DNA of 64,000 nt from Acinetobacter sp. NCu2D-2 (GCF_001647675.1 NZ_CP015594.1:868001-932000); one strand, 5' to 3'; shown: positions 38,943 to 48,796, numbered from the stretch's first letter. The notes: generated by a model not told the origin, from the sequence alone. Translations and numbers: made by a program.

Positions 38943-38976
38943 AAAAAAACCCGTAGATTGATCTACGGGTTTTTTA
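38943..38976. terminator. Bidirectional terminator after sthA
   Basis: AAAACCCGTAGAT, loop TG, ATCTACGGGTTTTTT. It also lies 13 bp beyond the small minus-strand gene. Confidence 0.9.
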
Positions 38977-38988
38977 TTGCAATTTGTG

Positions 38989-39123
38989 TTAGTGAGCACA
39001 AAATGCTTGATTGAAATATTCAAATAAATCAGGTGTCATTGACCAAATAAAAATAGAAAAGGCCAACAATATAAATATGCAAATGGTGAGGCTTAATTTA
39101 AATAACAAAGAGGTATTAGTCAT
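38989..39123 (-). CDS. 44-residue single-span membrane protein overlapping the transporter gene
   Basis: The ATG at 39123 lies inside the last codons of the MFS transporter gene (ATGACTAA, 8-bp overlap with its stop codon), a classic arrangement for coupled translation. The product starts MTNTSLLFKL, has one membrane helix (SLTICIFILLAFSIFIWSM) and ends PDLFEYFNQAFCAH. It stops just before a terminator. I recognise no family. It may be a transporter accessory peptide (inference from position only). Confidence 0.58.
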   Translation of the reverse strand: MTNTSLLFKLSLTICIFILLAFSIFIWSMTPDLFEYFNQAFCAH

Positions 39124-40327
39124 GAACCACTTGTTCCTCATCGACCCAGAAATGTACCAATACCCCTAATATACTTAAGGCAATGGAGAACATCCAGATC
39201 ATATTGTAATCACCAGTTATATCATGGTTCACACCACCGAGCCATCCACCAAAGAAAGATCCGACTTGGTGAGTGAAGAACACAATACCACTGAGCATAC
39301 TTAAGTATTTAACCCCAAACATATTCGCCACAATACCATTGGTCAACGGCACTGTTGAAAGCCACAGCAAGCCCATGATGACGCCAAAGGCATAAACAGT
39401 CCAAATGCTTAAAGGAAGAAGCAAGAAGGCGATTATGGCGATACCGCGCAATCCGTACAGTCCCATGAGTAAATGAGGTTTGGAATATTTCCCACCTAAC
39501 CAGCCTGCTGTATATGTCCCAACAATATTGAATAGTCCTACAAGTGCTAAAAAGACCGTACCTGTCGTTGCGTTAAATCCGTGATCAATTAAATAACCCG
39601 GTAAATGAATACCAATAAAGACCACTTGGAAACCACAAACGAAGAAGCCTAAGGCTAAAAACCAAAAAGGTTTGTGATTTTTTGCAATGACTAAAATATC
39701 TTTAAAACCGAGAGATTTTGAATCATTTGAATTGGTTTGCGGTGCTGCGTAGGTTGGCGCTTTAAGCATATAGGCGAGTGGTATAATTAGCGCAATCAGG
39801 ATGGCACTGACCACTAAAGCTGCTGACCAACCAATGCTTTGTAATAAGAGTAATGTTGAGGGCAACATAATAAATTGTCCAAAAGAACCTGCTGCGCTGG
39901 CAATCCCCATGGCGAGACTACGCTTTTCAGGTGAAGCTGCTCGACCAATTGCGGAAAGCAAAATAGGGAAAGATGTAGCTGAAAGTGCAAGTCCTAAAAT
40001 TAATCCAGCACTGATATTAAGCAACCAGCCTGTTGAGCTGACAGCCATGAGCAATAAGCCGATCACATAAAGTAATCCACCGACAGCAACAACAATTCGG
40101 CTGCCATATCTATCAGCGAGCGCACCTGTAAAAGGTTGCACTGCACCCCAGATTAAATTTTGCATTGCGATCGCAAGGCTAAAGACATTATGACCCCAAC
40201 CAAATTCATCGCTCATAGGGACAAGATAAAGTCCGAAAGCATGCCGAACACCAAGTGAAAGTGCCAGAATAATTGCAGCACCAATCAGCATATAGATGAG
40301 AGGTTTTGAAAATTGGCTTTCGGACAT
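39116..40327 (-). CDS. MFS transporter (OxlT/monocarboxylate-like)
   Basis: About 403 residues, twelve membrane helices. SLGVRHAFGLYLVPMSDEFGW in helix one and GALADRYGSR in the 2-3 loop are MFS signatures. Helix content (GVRHAFGLFL and KAPTYAAP loop) recalls the OxlT and formate/oxalate or monocarboxylate group. The substrate is not determinable. The ATG at 40327 has GGAA upstream; an in-frame TTG at 40345 is the longer alternative. It forms a two-gene unit with the overlapping 44-codon gene. Confidence 0.88.
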   Translation of the reverse strand: MSESQFSKPLIYMLIGAAIILALSLGVRHAFGLYLVPMSDEFGWGHNVFSLAIAMQNLIWGAVQPFTGALADRYGSRIVVAVGGLLYVIGLLLMAVSSTGWLLNISAGLILGLALSATSFPILLSAIGRAASPEKRSLAMGIASAAGSFGQFIMLPSTLLLLQSIGWSAALVVSAILIALIIPLAYMLKAPTYAAPQTNSNDSKSLGFKDILVIAKNHKPFWFLALGFFVCGFQVVFIGIHLPGYLIDHGFNATTGTVFLALVGLFNIVGTYTAGWLGGKYSKPHLLMGLYGLRGIAIIAFLLLPLSIWTVYAFGVIMGLLWLSTVPLTNGIVANMFGVKYLSMLSGIVFFTHQVGSFFGGWLGGVNHDITGDYNMIWMFSIALSILGVLVHFWVDEEQVVHD

Positions 40328-40431
40328 GAAGTTTTCCAGTATCAAATATCTGTTCGTATACTAGACGATTCACAGGATAGTGGCGATTAAATTTAAATTT
40401 TGCCAAAGATAAAATTTAGTTATGTTTCAAT

Positions 40432-40459
40432 AAAAAAGACGGCTAAGGCCGTCTTTTTA
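40432..40459. terminator. Terminator after the OmpW-like gene
   Basis: AAAAAAGACGGCTAAGGCCGTCTTTTT, usable in both directions. Confidence 0.85.
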
Positions 40460-40474
40460 GGTTGTTCAAACTAT

Positions 40475-41587
40475 TTAGAATCTCATCCCTACACCTGCAT
40501 AAAGTAGGATAGGGTTGATCTCAATGTCGGCTTTAGATTCGATTAATTTGCCATGTTCTGTATTGGTTACTGTAATAGTTGTATCGTTTTTTAAATGTGC
40601 ATAAGACACAGAGCCAACAGCAAACCACTTATCATTGATGTCGTATGTGAAGCCAGCAGTAACAACAGGGGCAAAAGCATCTGATGCTTCTACTTTAACT
40701 ATAGGAGCAGAACCAGCACTTTGTAAATTTGTGGGCACGCTAGTACTTGGAGGTAATGCAGCAATTTCTAAAGCCCGACCAGCATTGCCATCTTTGATAT
40801 TTGCAATCATGTGACCTGCTTTAATCAGATCTTTTTCAGTCTGCGGATTAATTTCAACTTCATTGAAATAGGCATACATAAGCCCAAGACCTACATATGG
40901 TCGGAATTTATTCACGCCTGTTTTACCAAAATGATATTGAAACTCAAAAGCGGGCGTCCAAGCACGGGCAGAGGCAGCAGCACCATGAGCTTCGAGATCA
41001 GTAATAAAGATATCATTATCTAAATTGATTGTTCCGACAATTGGACTCGCAACTGCACTAAAAGGAGCATAAATTTGCCCCTTACCTTGTAGATCTACCT
41101 TAGGAGGAATACCCGCCTTCATTTCAAATGAGACATTATCAGTAAAGAAATAGTTGGTCATAATCCCAAGTGTGGTGACATCTTCTGCTTCTAGCCCTGT
41201 ACCTGGGTTGCTCCAACTTTCCAAGCCATTAATTTGAGCTGTTCCGCTAAGAAATGAGGGTAATTCACTATTAGGATTTAGTCCGTTAATTAGATTAACC
41301 AACCAATTGGCAAATCCACCTGTACTTGAATTAGGGTCACGATTATCAATGACTGCTTGAGTAGAAATAGGGCCAACGCCGTAAGATTCATTTGGATCAA
41401 CGGTAGTATTAACTTTAAAGGGCTGCGCTTTACCTTGAGGCATCACATGTAAAGCACCTACAGATACTGAAAAACGCTTAAATCCATCGGCTTCCATACT
41501 GAAGTATTTAGAGGTATCTGCAGCTTGAGACACTGTTGAAACAGATGCTAGACCTGTCATGACGCAGAATAATGTTTTTTTGTTCAT
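40475..41587 (-). CDS. OmpW-like outer-membrane barrel protein with long insertions
   Basis: 370 residues with a cleavable signal (MNKKTLFCVMTGLASVSTVSQA). Barrel strands include FSVSVGALHVMPQG, VTTLGIMTNYFFTDNVSFEMKAGIPP, FRPYVGLGLMYAYFNEVEI and WFAVGSVSYAHLKNDTTITV, ending LLYAGVGMRF with the C-terminal Phe for BAM recognition. These fit OmpW/AlkL, a hydrophobic-compound channel of about 210 residues, but this protein is much longer because of insertions near 70-130 and 255-300, probably extracellular loops. OmpW assignment is by motif; the extra loops are unusual. Single-gene unit. Confidence 0.8.
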   Translation of the reverse strand: MNKKTLFCVMTGLASVSTVSQAADTSKYFSMEADGFKRFSVSVGALHVMPQGKAQPFKVNTTVDPNESYGVGPISTQAVIDNRDPNSSTGGFANWLVNLINGLNPNSELPSFLSGTAQINGLESWSNPGTGLEAEDVTTLGIMTNYFFTDNVSFEMKAGIPPKVDLQGKGQIYAPFSAVASPIVGTINLDNDIFITDLEAHGAAASARAWTPAFEFQYHFGKTGVNKFRPYVGLGLMYAYFNEVEINPQTEKDLIKAGHMIANIKDGNAGRALEIAALPPSTSVPTNLQSAGSAPIVKVEASDAFAPVVTAGFTYDINDKWFAVGSVSYAHLKNDTTITVTNTEHGKLIESKADIEINPILLYAGVGMRF

Positions 41588-41816
41588 ACAACGTACACTC
41601 CATGACGTTATCGTTTTTTGAATATTGTTGGTATTTGCGTAATCGCTTTTTATTCATGCTTATGAAATATACATAAAATAAAGCTCAAATGGGCTGTTTT
41701 TTACATGTTTTAAACATTTTTTGTTAAAGGGGTCACACTGATCTTTGTGCATTTTCAAATTACACTTCACACAATTTTTTTTGTACAATGTCCCTAGATT
41801 TTATTGAGTGAAGCAC

Positions 41817-41999
41817 ATGAGCTCCCAAAATACTTCAGGCAAGAAAAAACCATTGGTTAATTTGCCATTCCCATTGAAAAAAGCTGATAACGATTCATCT
41901 GATGAAGTTCTTGAAGATCTTCGTCCGAAACCGCAACGTTATGCTGACCGAACTTGGATGCCACCTCGTGGTACTCGTCGTTCGATGGGTAAACGTTAA
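41817..41999 (+). CDS. Small basic protein, function unknown
   Basis: 60 residues (MSSQNTSGKKKPLVNLPFPLKK, then DEVLEDLRPKPQRYADRTWMPPRGTRRSMGKR). Hydrophilic, positively charged at both ends with an acidic centre, probably mostly disordered. ATG 41817 has GAG 8 nt upstream; the GTG at 41808 is the longer option. A terminator follows directly. It looks like a conserved genus-specific protein, but no family is recognised. Confidence 0.68.
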   Translation: MSSQNTSGKKKPLVNLPFPLKKADNDSSDEVLEDLRPKPQRYADRTWMPPRGTRRSMGKR

Positions 42000-42001
42000 A
42001 T

Positions 42002-42032
42002 AAAAAAAGCACTGAATTCAGTGCTTTTTTTT
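42002..42032. terminator. Bidirectional terminator
   Basis: AAAAAAAGCACTGAATTCAGTGC then TTTTTTT. It serves the small basic protein gene and the convergent macrodomain-like gene. Confidence 0.88.
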
Positions 42033-42051
42033 AATGCAATAATGCAATGAT

Positions 42052-42837
42052 TTAAATCTGTTTTTTGGCTTTATGTTCGGGTCGAGGTGGCGAAATTTCA
42101 CGTTTTTCATGCCAAACATCAATAAAGTCTTGCTCATTCATATTATAAAGTTCGAGTAATGCGAGAACCACACCACCAAATAACATTGGTTTTTCGACCT
42201 TGCTATCGAAGTCAGTAATTTTTGTATTTAAGTTGTGTAAAATATCCTCAATCTCGAAAATACGATCTCGACCATTACTGTCTACAGGATACATCGGCGT
42301 ATTCAATAAAATTTTAGCTAAACTTTTTTCGTTATCTGAAATGCTGAGCTGATCTAATGAATTTTCGTCATCATCGGGTAAAAGAATAGAATCACGAAAA
42401 AGCGTATGTAAAAAATGCGCATTCAGTTTGGGAAGCGCTTTCTCTATGAATGGGCGAAAGGACTGAGGCAAAATGACATTTCGTGAAATGCCTTTAAACA
42501 TGGGGGCAATTTCTTCAATTTTATAGCCTGCAATACCGCATCCTAAAGAAGTAATGAAATACTGAATTTTTGGATGATTCTTAGTGTAAATTTTAAAATC
42601 ATTGATGTAATGCTGGATCTGCGAGAGCGGCATTTGTTGTAAATGCTCATTCATGGTCGGAATCGCATAACTTTGACCTGACCAACCACGACCAACACCT
42701 TGAAGCGCACCGAAATGCTCGACAGCCGTTTTTGCTGCACCATCATTATGTTGACCTGCCATATCACTGCCAAAAACAAATACAGTATTTTCCGGCAAAG
42801 ATTTAATTATGCTTTCATCATGGTATTTATAAGTCAT
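42052..42837 (-). CDS. Macrodomain-like protein
   Basis: 261 residues. The N-terminal part has NTVFVFGSDMAGQHNDGAAKTAVEHFGA, then GVGRGWSGQSYAIPTMNE and FITSLGCGIAGYKIEEIAPMF. The Gly-rich order and loop spacing resemble macrodomain folds that bind ADP-ribose, in a variant often found in phage and bacterial hypothetical proteins. The C-terminal 110 residues are acidic, then end in a basic tail, and I do not recognise them. Hydrolase or binding activity is inference. It is monocistronic and transcribed away from uvrB. Confidence 0.68.
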   Translation of the reverse strand: MTYKYHDESIIKSLPENTVFVFGSDMAGQHNDGAAKTAVEHFGALQGVGRGWSGQSYAIPTMNEHLQQMPLSQIQHYINDFKIYTKNHPKIQYFITSLGCGIAGYKIEEIAPMFKGISRNVILPQSFRPFIEKALPKLNAHFLHTLFRDSILLPDDDENSLDQLSISDNEKSLAKILLNTPMYPVDSNGRDRIFEIEDILHNLNTKITDFDSKVEKPMLFGGVVLALLELYNMNEQDFIDVWHEKREISPPRPEHKAKKQI

Positions 42838-43072
42838 GGTCTTTAGATTTTAGAAGATGTTTTGTTCATGTTGCCTAGTTAATGAATAGGGGTCAAGTCT
42901 TATTGCCAACCATAAAAGAGTTTATAAATATAATTAAATTTGGGTAGAAGTTGCTTTGTTACTTTAATTAAAACCCATGTAATGATTTGGTTGTTATCTC
43001 AGGCATTTATCGGAACTCGGGCTAAAATCTGTTAAAATATACGGTCCCTATTTTCGGTTGAGTTAAGCAACT

Positions 43073-45094
43073 GTGAGTGAAAAAATCCCATTTGAATTGG
43101 TCACAAATTATGAACCTGCAGGCGACCAGCCTCAAGCCATCGAAAAATTAGTCAAAGGCATTGAGCAGGGTTTCCACGATCAATTATTACTTGGGGTTAC
43201 GGGTTCTGGTAAGACCTATACCATGGCAAATGTCATTGCGCGAACTCAGCGCCCAACAATTGTGATGGCACATAACAAAACCTTGGCTGCGCAGCTTTAT
43301 GGGGAGTTCAAAGCATTTTTCCCGAATAATGCTGTGGAATACTTTGTTAGTTATTATGACTATTATCAGCCAGAAGCTTATGTACCATCTTCAGATACTT
43401 TTATTGAAAAAGATGCTGCCATTAATGATCACATCGATCAAATGCGTCTTTCGGCGACACGTGCACTTTTAGAACGCCGTGATGCCATTATTGTCGCGTC
43501 AGTTTCTGCAATTTACGGTTTGGGTGATCCAAATGCCTATATGAGTATGTTGTTGCATGTTGTTGAAGGTGATCGACTCAATCGTGATGACATTATTCGC
43601 CGTTTGGTTGAAATGCAATATAGCCGTAATGAGCTTGAGTTTTTACGGGGTACTTATCGTATTCGCGGTGAAATTATTGATATTTTCCCTGCCGAATCGG
43701 ATCAGGATGCGATTCATATTGAACTCTTTGATGATGAAGTAGATTCAATACGTTGGTTTGATCCGTTGACTGGTAAGATGGTACGCAAAGTGCCACGCGT
43801 GACGATTTATCCAAAAAGCCACTACGTTACACCTAAAGATAATTTGGCACGTGCCATTGAAACCATTAGAGAAGAGTTGAAAGAGCGTTTAGCTTTCTTC
43901 CGTGCAGAAGACAAGTTGCTTGAAGCGCAGCGTATCGAACAGCGTACTCGTTATGACTTGGAAATGATGCAACAGTTGGGTTATACCAACGGTATTGAAA
44001 ACTATTCACGTCATTTATCCGGACGTCCTGCGGGGGAAGCACCGCCTACATTATTTGATTATATTCCTGATGATGCTTTACTGATTATTGATGAATCGCA
44101 TGTGACTGTTCCGCAAATTGGTGCGATGTATAAGGGTGACCGCTCGCGTAAAGAAAACTTAGTGAATTACGGTTTCCGTTTACCAAGTGCACTCGATAAC
44201 CGCCCAATGAAATTCGAGGAATGGGAGCGTATAGTTCCGATGACGGTATATGTTAGTGCAACACCTGCACAATATGAGCTTGAGAAGTCACAGCAAATTG
44301 TGGAACAAGTGGTTCGCCCGACAGGTTTGATTGATCCTGAAATTGAAATCCGTCCAGTGCTCACGCAAGTCGATGATGTACTTTCAGAAATCAACTTACG
44401 TAAAGATATTAATGAACGTGTTTTAGTCACAACATTGACCAAACGAATGGCAGAGGACTTAACCTCATATTTAAAAGAATATGGCATTAAAGTTGCCTAT
44501 TTGCATTCAGATATCGATACCGTTGAACGTGTCAAAATTATCCATGAGTTACGTACAGGGATTTACGACGTATTGGTCGGTATTAACTTGTTGCGTGAAG
44601 GTTTGGATATGCCAGAAGTATCACTAGTGGCTATTTTAGATGCCGATAAAGAAGGTTTCCTACGTTCTGAACGTTCATTGATTCAAACTATTGGTCGTGC
44701 TGCACGTAATTTGAAAGGTAAAGCGATTTTATATGCAGATCGTGTTACAGATTCGATGCGTAAAGCAATAGATGAAACGGATCGCCGTCGTGCTAAGCAA
44801 ATTCAATTTAACCTTGAACATGGTATTACTCCGCGAAGTGCTGTGCGCCAAGCAATCAAGGAAATTGATACAGGCGAGGTGCTTGATGATGATCAAATTG
44901 ATGAGAAGATTTCACAGCAAGCCCGCGCATTGAGTGCGGATGAGCGACATATATTGGCGGATCCTAAAATCTTTGCGAAACATATTTCGAAGCTAGAAAA
45001 GGAAATGCTCAAAGCATCGAAAGAATTGCAATTTGAACAAGCAGCGCGTTTGCGCGATGAAATTTTGAGTTTGAAAGCGCAGATGCTAAGTTGA
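43073..45094 (+). CDS. uvrB: UvrABC system protein B
   Basis: The helicase-like damage-verification subunit of nucleotide excision repair. 673 residues (E. coli 673). Walker A is [10 protein letters not shown] (K47), the beta-hairpin region is [20 protein letters not shown], Walker B is [10 protein letters not shown], motif VI is [10 protein letters not shown], and the C-terminal UVR domain includes [23 protein letters not shown]. It starts with GTG. No LexA box is obvious in the 235-bp upstream gap, consistent with the atypical SOS response of Acinetobacter (family knowledge). Confidence 0.98.
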   Translation: MSEKIPFELVTNYEPAGDQPQAIEKLVKGIEQGFHDQLLLGVTGSGKTYTMANVIARTQRPTIVMAHNKTLAAQLYGEFKAFFPNNAVEYFVSYYDYYQPEAYVPSSDTFIEKDAAINDHIDQMRLSATRALLERRDAIIVASVSAIYGLGDPNAYMSMLLHVVEGDRLNRDDIIRRLVEMQYSRNELEFLRGTYRIRGEIIDIFPAESDQDAIHIELFDDEVDSIRWFDPLTGKMVRKVPRVTIYPKSHYVTPKDNLARAIETIREELKERLAFFRAEDKLLEAQRIEQRTRYDLEMMQQLGYTNGIENYSRHLSGRPAGEAPPTLFDYIPDDALLIIDESHVTVPQIGAMYKGDRSRKENLVNYGFRLPSALDNRPMKFEEWERIVPMTVYVSATPAQYELEKSQQIVEQVVRPTGLIDPEIEIRPVLTQVDDVLSEINLRKDINERVLVTTLTKRMAEDLTSYLKEYGIKVAYLHSDIDTVERVKIIHELRTGIYDVLVGINLLREGLDMPEVSLVAILDADKEGFLRSERSLIQTIGRAARNLKGKAILYADRVTDSMRKAIDETDRRRAKQIQFNLEHGITPRSAVRQAIKEIDTGEVLDDDQIDEKISQQARALSADERHILADPKIFAKHISKLEKEMLKASKELQFEQAARLRDEILSLKAQMLS

Positions 45095-45232
45095 TTTTTT
45101 GACAGCCTGATGCGAGATTTATGTAAATTGTATCGTAAATCTCACATAAATATACACAAAGTCTGGAAGCTAGGCTTTATCTTAGGGTTGAAATTACTTT
45201 TAAATCTCAATGCTTAAATGAAAGGTAGCTTT

Positions 45233-45820
45233 ATGACAAATAAAAATCTCCCAAAAGCTGGTTTAAAGTTGGCGAAAATTGCAGCGGGTGGGGCAGTCTT
45301 ATTGGGTTTAGGCGCAGCGACAATGGCATATGCAGAACCGAAGCCATTGCCGACAGTAGATAAAGTAGAGTTAGATCGCTATTTGGGTAAGTGGTATGAA
45401 GTAGCACGTAAACCACTTTCATTCCAAAAAAAATGTGATCGAGATGTCACTGCAATGTATACCTTAAATGAAAATGGCAACATCAAAGTCGATAACCGCT
45501 GTTATACCAAAGATGGCGAGCAAACGGGTTCAGAGGGTGAAGCGTTTGTTCAAAATGCGCCATTTAATACGAAACTTAAAGTAAGTTTCTTACCTGAATT
45601 TATCCGCTGGCTCCCTGTAGGTCGTGGTGATTACTGGGTATTAAAGTTAGATGATAATTACCAAACTGTATTGGTAGGTGAGCCAAAACGTAAATATATG
45701 TGGGTATTATCACGTACGCCAAACCCAGATCCAAATGTTATAAATGAATACTTGGATTATGCTAAATCTGTGGGCTATGACCTGAGCGACCTCATTAATA
45801 CGAAACAAACCATGAAATAA
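45233..45820 (+). CDS. Secreted lipocalin (Blc-like)
   Basis: About 195 residues. A signal peptide (LKLAKIAAGGAVLLGLGAATMAYA) is followed by a bacterial lipocalin barrel. LDRYLGKWYEVARKPLSFQKKC is the G-x-W motif; GDYWVLKLDDNYQTVLVGEPKRKYMWVLSRTP follows, with the conserved terminal Arg in LSRTP. Unlike E. coli Blc there is no lipobox, so it should be a soluble periplasmic lipid carrier, not an outer-membrane lipoprotein. ATG 45233 is preferred because AAGGT lies 6 nt upstream; the longer start is 45218. Confidence 0.9.
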   Translation: MTNKNLPKAGLKLAKIAAGGAVLLGLGAATMAYAEPKPLPTVDKVELDRYLGKWYEVARKPLSFQKKCDRDVTAMYTLNENGNIKVDNRCYTKDGEQTGSEGEAFVQNAPFNTKLKVSFLPEFIRWLPVGRGDYWVLKLDDNYQTVLVGEPKRKYMWVLSRTPNPDPNVINEYLDYAKSVGYDLSDLINTKQTMK

Positions 45821-45835
45821 TTGTTTTATCATTTT

Positions 45836-45863
45836 AAAGCCATGCAAATGCATGGCTTTTTTA
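45836..45863 (+). terminator. Lipocalin gene terminator
   Basis: AAAGCCATGCAAATGCATGGC then TTTTTT. Confidence 0.85.
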
Positions 45864-45952
45864 TGGGTTGAACATTATAAATATCGGATTACATAGCAGC
45901 TTTAATTTTGACTCATCGGTATAATAGAGTCGAAATTTGAAAGGTTTGACGC

Positions 45953-46888
45953 ATGTATAAAGGTATTGCACTTTCTGTATTGGCATCTGTAGTCTTCGGA
46001 GTGCTGTATATCTTTACACCATTTTTACAACCTTTGGATAGCGAGCAAACCTTTGCTTGGCGCATGTTATCGACCTTGCCATTTCTTACTTTGTTTATGT
46101 TGTGGACGGGTGATATCAAATATGTTCATCAAATTTTTCAAAGAATTATAAAGACACCATCGATACTAATTTGGTTGCTCATTAGCTCTCTGTTGTGTAC
46201 GACGCAGTTGTGGCTATTTTTATGGGGGCCGATTAATGGAAGAGGGTTGCAAGTTTCATTGGGTTATTTCCTATTGCCTTTGATGATGGTTTTAGTCGGT
46301 TGTATCCTGTACAAAGAAAAGCTCAGTCACTTACAAACACTCGCGGTGATTTGTGCCGTGGTAGGTGTTGGACATGAAATTTGGCGTATCGGCTCAATTG
46401 CATGGGAAACTATTTATGTCGCTTTGGCTTATCCCATTTATTTTTTCCTGCGTCGTAAATTTGCAACCGATCACTTAGGTGGTTTTTGGTGGGATTTGTT
46501 TTTGATCTTGCCTGTCGCTTTCTATCTAGGTTTCGTGCATTCAGATTCCTTGACCTTATTTGTAAATTATAGCCATTTAATTCTTGCAGTATTGGGGCTT
46601 GGATTTTTAAGTGCATTAGGTTTGGGAAGTTATATTTTGGCAAGCCGTTACTTGCCATTCGTTATTTTTGGGTTACTGAGTTATTTAGAGCCTGTATTAC
46701 TCGCATTTGCTTCTATGCTTTTGGGTGAACGTGTAGGCGCAGATGAATGGCTAACTTATATTCCAATTTGGTTGGCAGTATTGTTACTTGTTATTGAGGG
46801 TGCCATACATTTGAAAAAACAACAACAAAATAAAAATGAACTGTTATTGAAAACAGATAAATTTGAAAAGCGAAAAGAGAGAGAATAA
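45953..46888 (+). CDS. rarD: EamA-family transporter, RarD-like
   Basis: 311 residues, about ten membrane helices from two EamA repeats. MYKGIALSVLASVVFGVLYIFTPFL and the early LDSEQTFAWRMLSTLPF, then LFLWGPINGRGLQVSLGYFLLPL, are RarD hallmarks. Unlike many RarD proteins, it ends in a Lys/Glu-rich cytoplasmic tail (LKKQQQNKNELLLKTDKFEKRKERE). RarD is linked to chloramphenicol sensitivity by name only; the substrate is unknown. Single-gene unit. No terminator is obvious before gap. Confidence 0.85.
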   Translation: MYKGIALSVLASVVFGVLYIFTPFLQPLDSEQTFAWRMLSTLPFLTLFMLWTGDIKYVHQIFQRIIKTPSILIWLLISSLLCTTQLWLFLWGPINGRGLQVSLGYFLLPLMMVLVGCILYKEKLSHLQTLAVICAVVGVGHEIWRIGSIAWETIYVALAYPIYFFLRRKFATDHLGGFWWDLFLILPVAFYLGFVHSDSLTLFVNYSHLILAVLGLGFLSALGLGSYILASRYLPFVIFGLLSYLEPVLLAFASMLLGERVGADEWLTYIPIWLAVLLLVIEGAIHLKKQQQNKNELLLKTDKFEKRKERE

Positions 46889-47039
46889 TTTTATTATTAT
46901 TAACGTTGCTATTAGATTTACGTATTTACGGTAAGTAACAAAAGCTGCTTTGCACGAATAAACAACATTTAACAATTTTTCATTTCGATTGTGAAAAATG
47001 TAGGTTTAAAAAATTTTAGACGCAAAATCATTTAGCTAA

Positions 47040-47056
47040 TTGCAACTATTTTGCAA
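47040..47056. promoter_or_regulatory. Paired TTGCAA motif upstream of gap
   Basis: TTGCAA-N5-TTGCAA, each half itself palindromic, 131 bp before the gap start. A related pair is in front of fadH. Confidence 0.25.
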
Positions 47057-47187
47057 ATTTATAGTGAATATAAGCCAAAAACGATCAGTCTAGGTGAGCT
47101 TTTGATTCAAAGTTTCAGTTAATTCCATTACAATTATGGGGTTTTGAAATTTATGCCTAGATTTACAACTAATTAGAGGACGTATCT

Positions 47188-48645
47188 GTGAGCAAAGACA
47201 CCATCGTTGCCCTACATGCAGAGCACCAAGGTCGCTGGAAAAACCGTGAAGAACTTGCGGAACGTATGATTGCCCTAGTGGGTCAGTTATACCGTGAAAA
47301 AAATATCGTAGCGACTGTTTATGGTCGTTCTTTAATTAACCGTTCAGTGATCCAAATTCTTAAAGCGCATCGTCGTACTCGTGTATTAGACGTTGAACTT
47401 TCTGTTGTTCACACTTACCCAATTCTTGAAGCATTGGCTAAAGTTGAAAATATCGGTACAGCTGAAATCGATCTTGGCAAACTTGCTGAAGAATTCAAAG
47501 TGAAAGGCGGCGATGTAAACGAGTTCGTTGCAAATGCTGTAAAATCACTTGAAGGTAATGCGACTTCTGTAGAAAACAAAGACGTTGTACTTTACGGTTT
47601 CGGTCGTATCGGTCGTATCCTTGCGCGTTTGATGATCAGCCAATCTGGTCTTGGTCGTGGTTTAAGCCTTAAAGCAATCGTTGTTCGTAAATCATCTGAT
47701 GGCGATTTAGAAAAACGTGCGTCTTTATTACGTCGTGACTCAATCCATGGTCCATTCGCTGGTACGATTTCTGTAGATGAAGAAAACGAAGCAATCATTG
47801 CGAACGGTCAATTCATCAAAGTGATCTATGCATCTAACCCATCTGAAGTGGATTACACTGCATACGGTATCGAAAATGCACTTGTGATCGACAACACTGG
47901 TAAATGGCGTGATTCAGAAGGTCTTGCTCAACACCTTAAATGCCCAGGTGCTGCTCGCGTGATCTTAACTGCACCTGGTAAAGGTGACATGAAAAACGTA
48001 GTGTACGGTGTAAACCAAGCTGACATTCTTGATGAAGATCAAATCATCTCTGCAGCAAGCTGTACGACTAACGCGATCACTCCAACACTTAAAGTGTTAA
48101 ACGACAAATACACAGTTGTAAATGGTCACGTTGAAACAGTTCACTCGTTCACTAACGACCAAAACTTAATTGACAACTACCATAAAGCGGATCGTCGTGG
48201 TCGTGCTGCAACATTGAACATGGTGATTACTGAAACTGGTGCTGCGAAAGCGGTAGCTAAAGCACTTCCTGCGCTTAAAGGTAAGTTGACTGGTAACTCT
48301 GTACGTGTTCCTACACCAAACGTATCTCTTGCGATTTTGAACTTAACTTTGGACAAAGAAGTTGATCGTGAAGAAGTGAACGAATACATTCGTCAAATCT
48401 CAATCAATTCTAGCCTTCAAGGTCAAATCGGTTATACAAACTCTACTGAAGTTGTATCAAGTGACTTTATCGGTTCACGTACTGCAGGTGTATTTGATGC
48501 GCAAGCTACAATCACTTCTGGTAACCGTTTGACTTGTTACGTTTGGTACGATAACGAAGTAGGTTATAGCTGCCAAGTATTACGTATTGCTGAACAAATG
48601 GGCGGCGTAAGCTATCCAAAAGTTCCTGCTGAAACTAATGCATAA
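47188..48645 (+). CDS. gap: Glyceraldehyde-3-phosphate dehydrogenase, N-terminally extended
   Basis: 485 residues, against about 333 for classical GAPDH. Residues 1-130 are an extra helical region. The catalytic unit starts at VVLYGFGRIGR (137-143) and has C292 in SAASCTTNAITP with the partner His in ETVHSFTNDQNLID. Extended forms are known in pseudomonads and relatives (family knowledge). Acinetobacter lacks a complete Embden-Meyerhof route, so the enzyme serves mainly Entner-Doudoroff and gluconeogenic flow. GTG start with AGAGGACG upstream. Codon use suggests strong expression. Own terminator. Confidence 0.94.
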   Translation: MSKDTIVALHAEHQGRWKNREELAERMIALVGQLYREKNIVATVYGRSLINRSVIQILKAHRRTRVLDVELSVVHTYPILEALAKVENIGTAEIDLGKLAEEFKVKGGDVNEFVANAVKSLEGNATSVENKDVVLYGFGRIGRILARLMISQSGLGRGLSLKAIVVRKSSDGDLEKRASLLRRDSIHGPFAGTISVDEENEAIIANGQFIKVIYASNPSEVDYTAYGIENALVIDNTGKWRDSEGLAQHLKCPGAARVILTAPGKGDMKNVVYGVNQADILDEDQIISAASCTTNAITPTLKVLNDKYTVVNGHVETVHSFTNDQNLIDNYHKADRRGRAATLNMVITETGAAKAVAKALPALKGKLTGNSVRVPTPNVSLAILNLTLDKEVDREEVNEYIRQISINSSLQGQIGYTNSTEVVSSDFIGSRTAGVFDAQATITSGNRLTCYVWYDNEVGYSCQVLRIAEQMGGVSYPKVPAETNA

Positions 48646-48660
48646 TTAGTTTTACGCGTA

Positions 48661-48693
48661 AAAAAAAAGAGTCTCATTTGAGGCTCTTTTTTT
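48661..48693 (+). terminator. gap terminator
   Basis: AAAAAAAAGAGTCTC, loop ATTT, GAGGCTCTTTTTTT, with one G-T pair. Confidence 0.87.
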
Positions 48694-48796
48694 ATTTCTA
48701 AAAAAATATTTAGATATTAGATCACAACAAAAAATTGCAAACCACATCACACTTTTTATCATAATAGAAAGAAACAAGAAGACAAGGGACGCCTTT

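Noticed and set aside
42838..43072. LexA/SOS box before uvrB
   Set aside because: No CTGT-N8-ACAG-type palindrome found in the gap.
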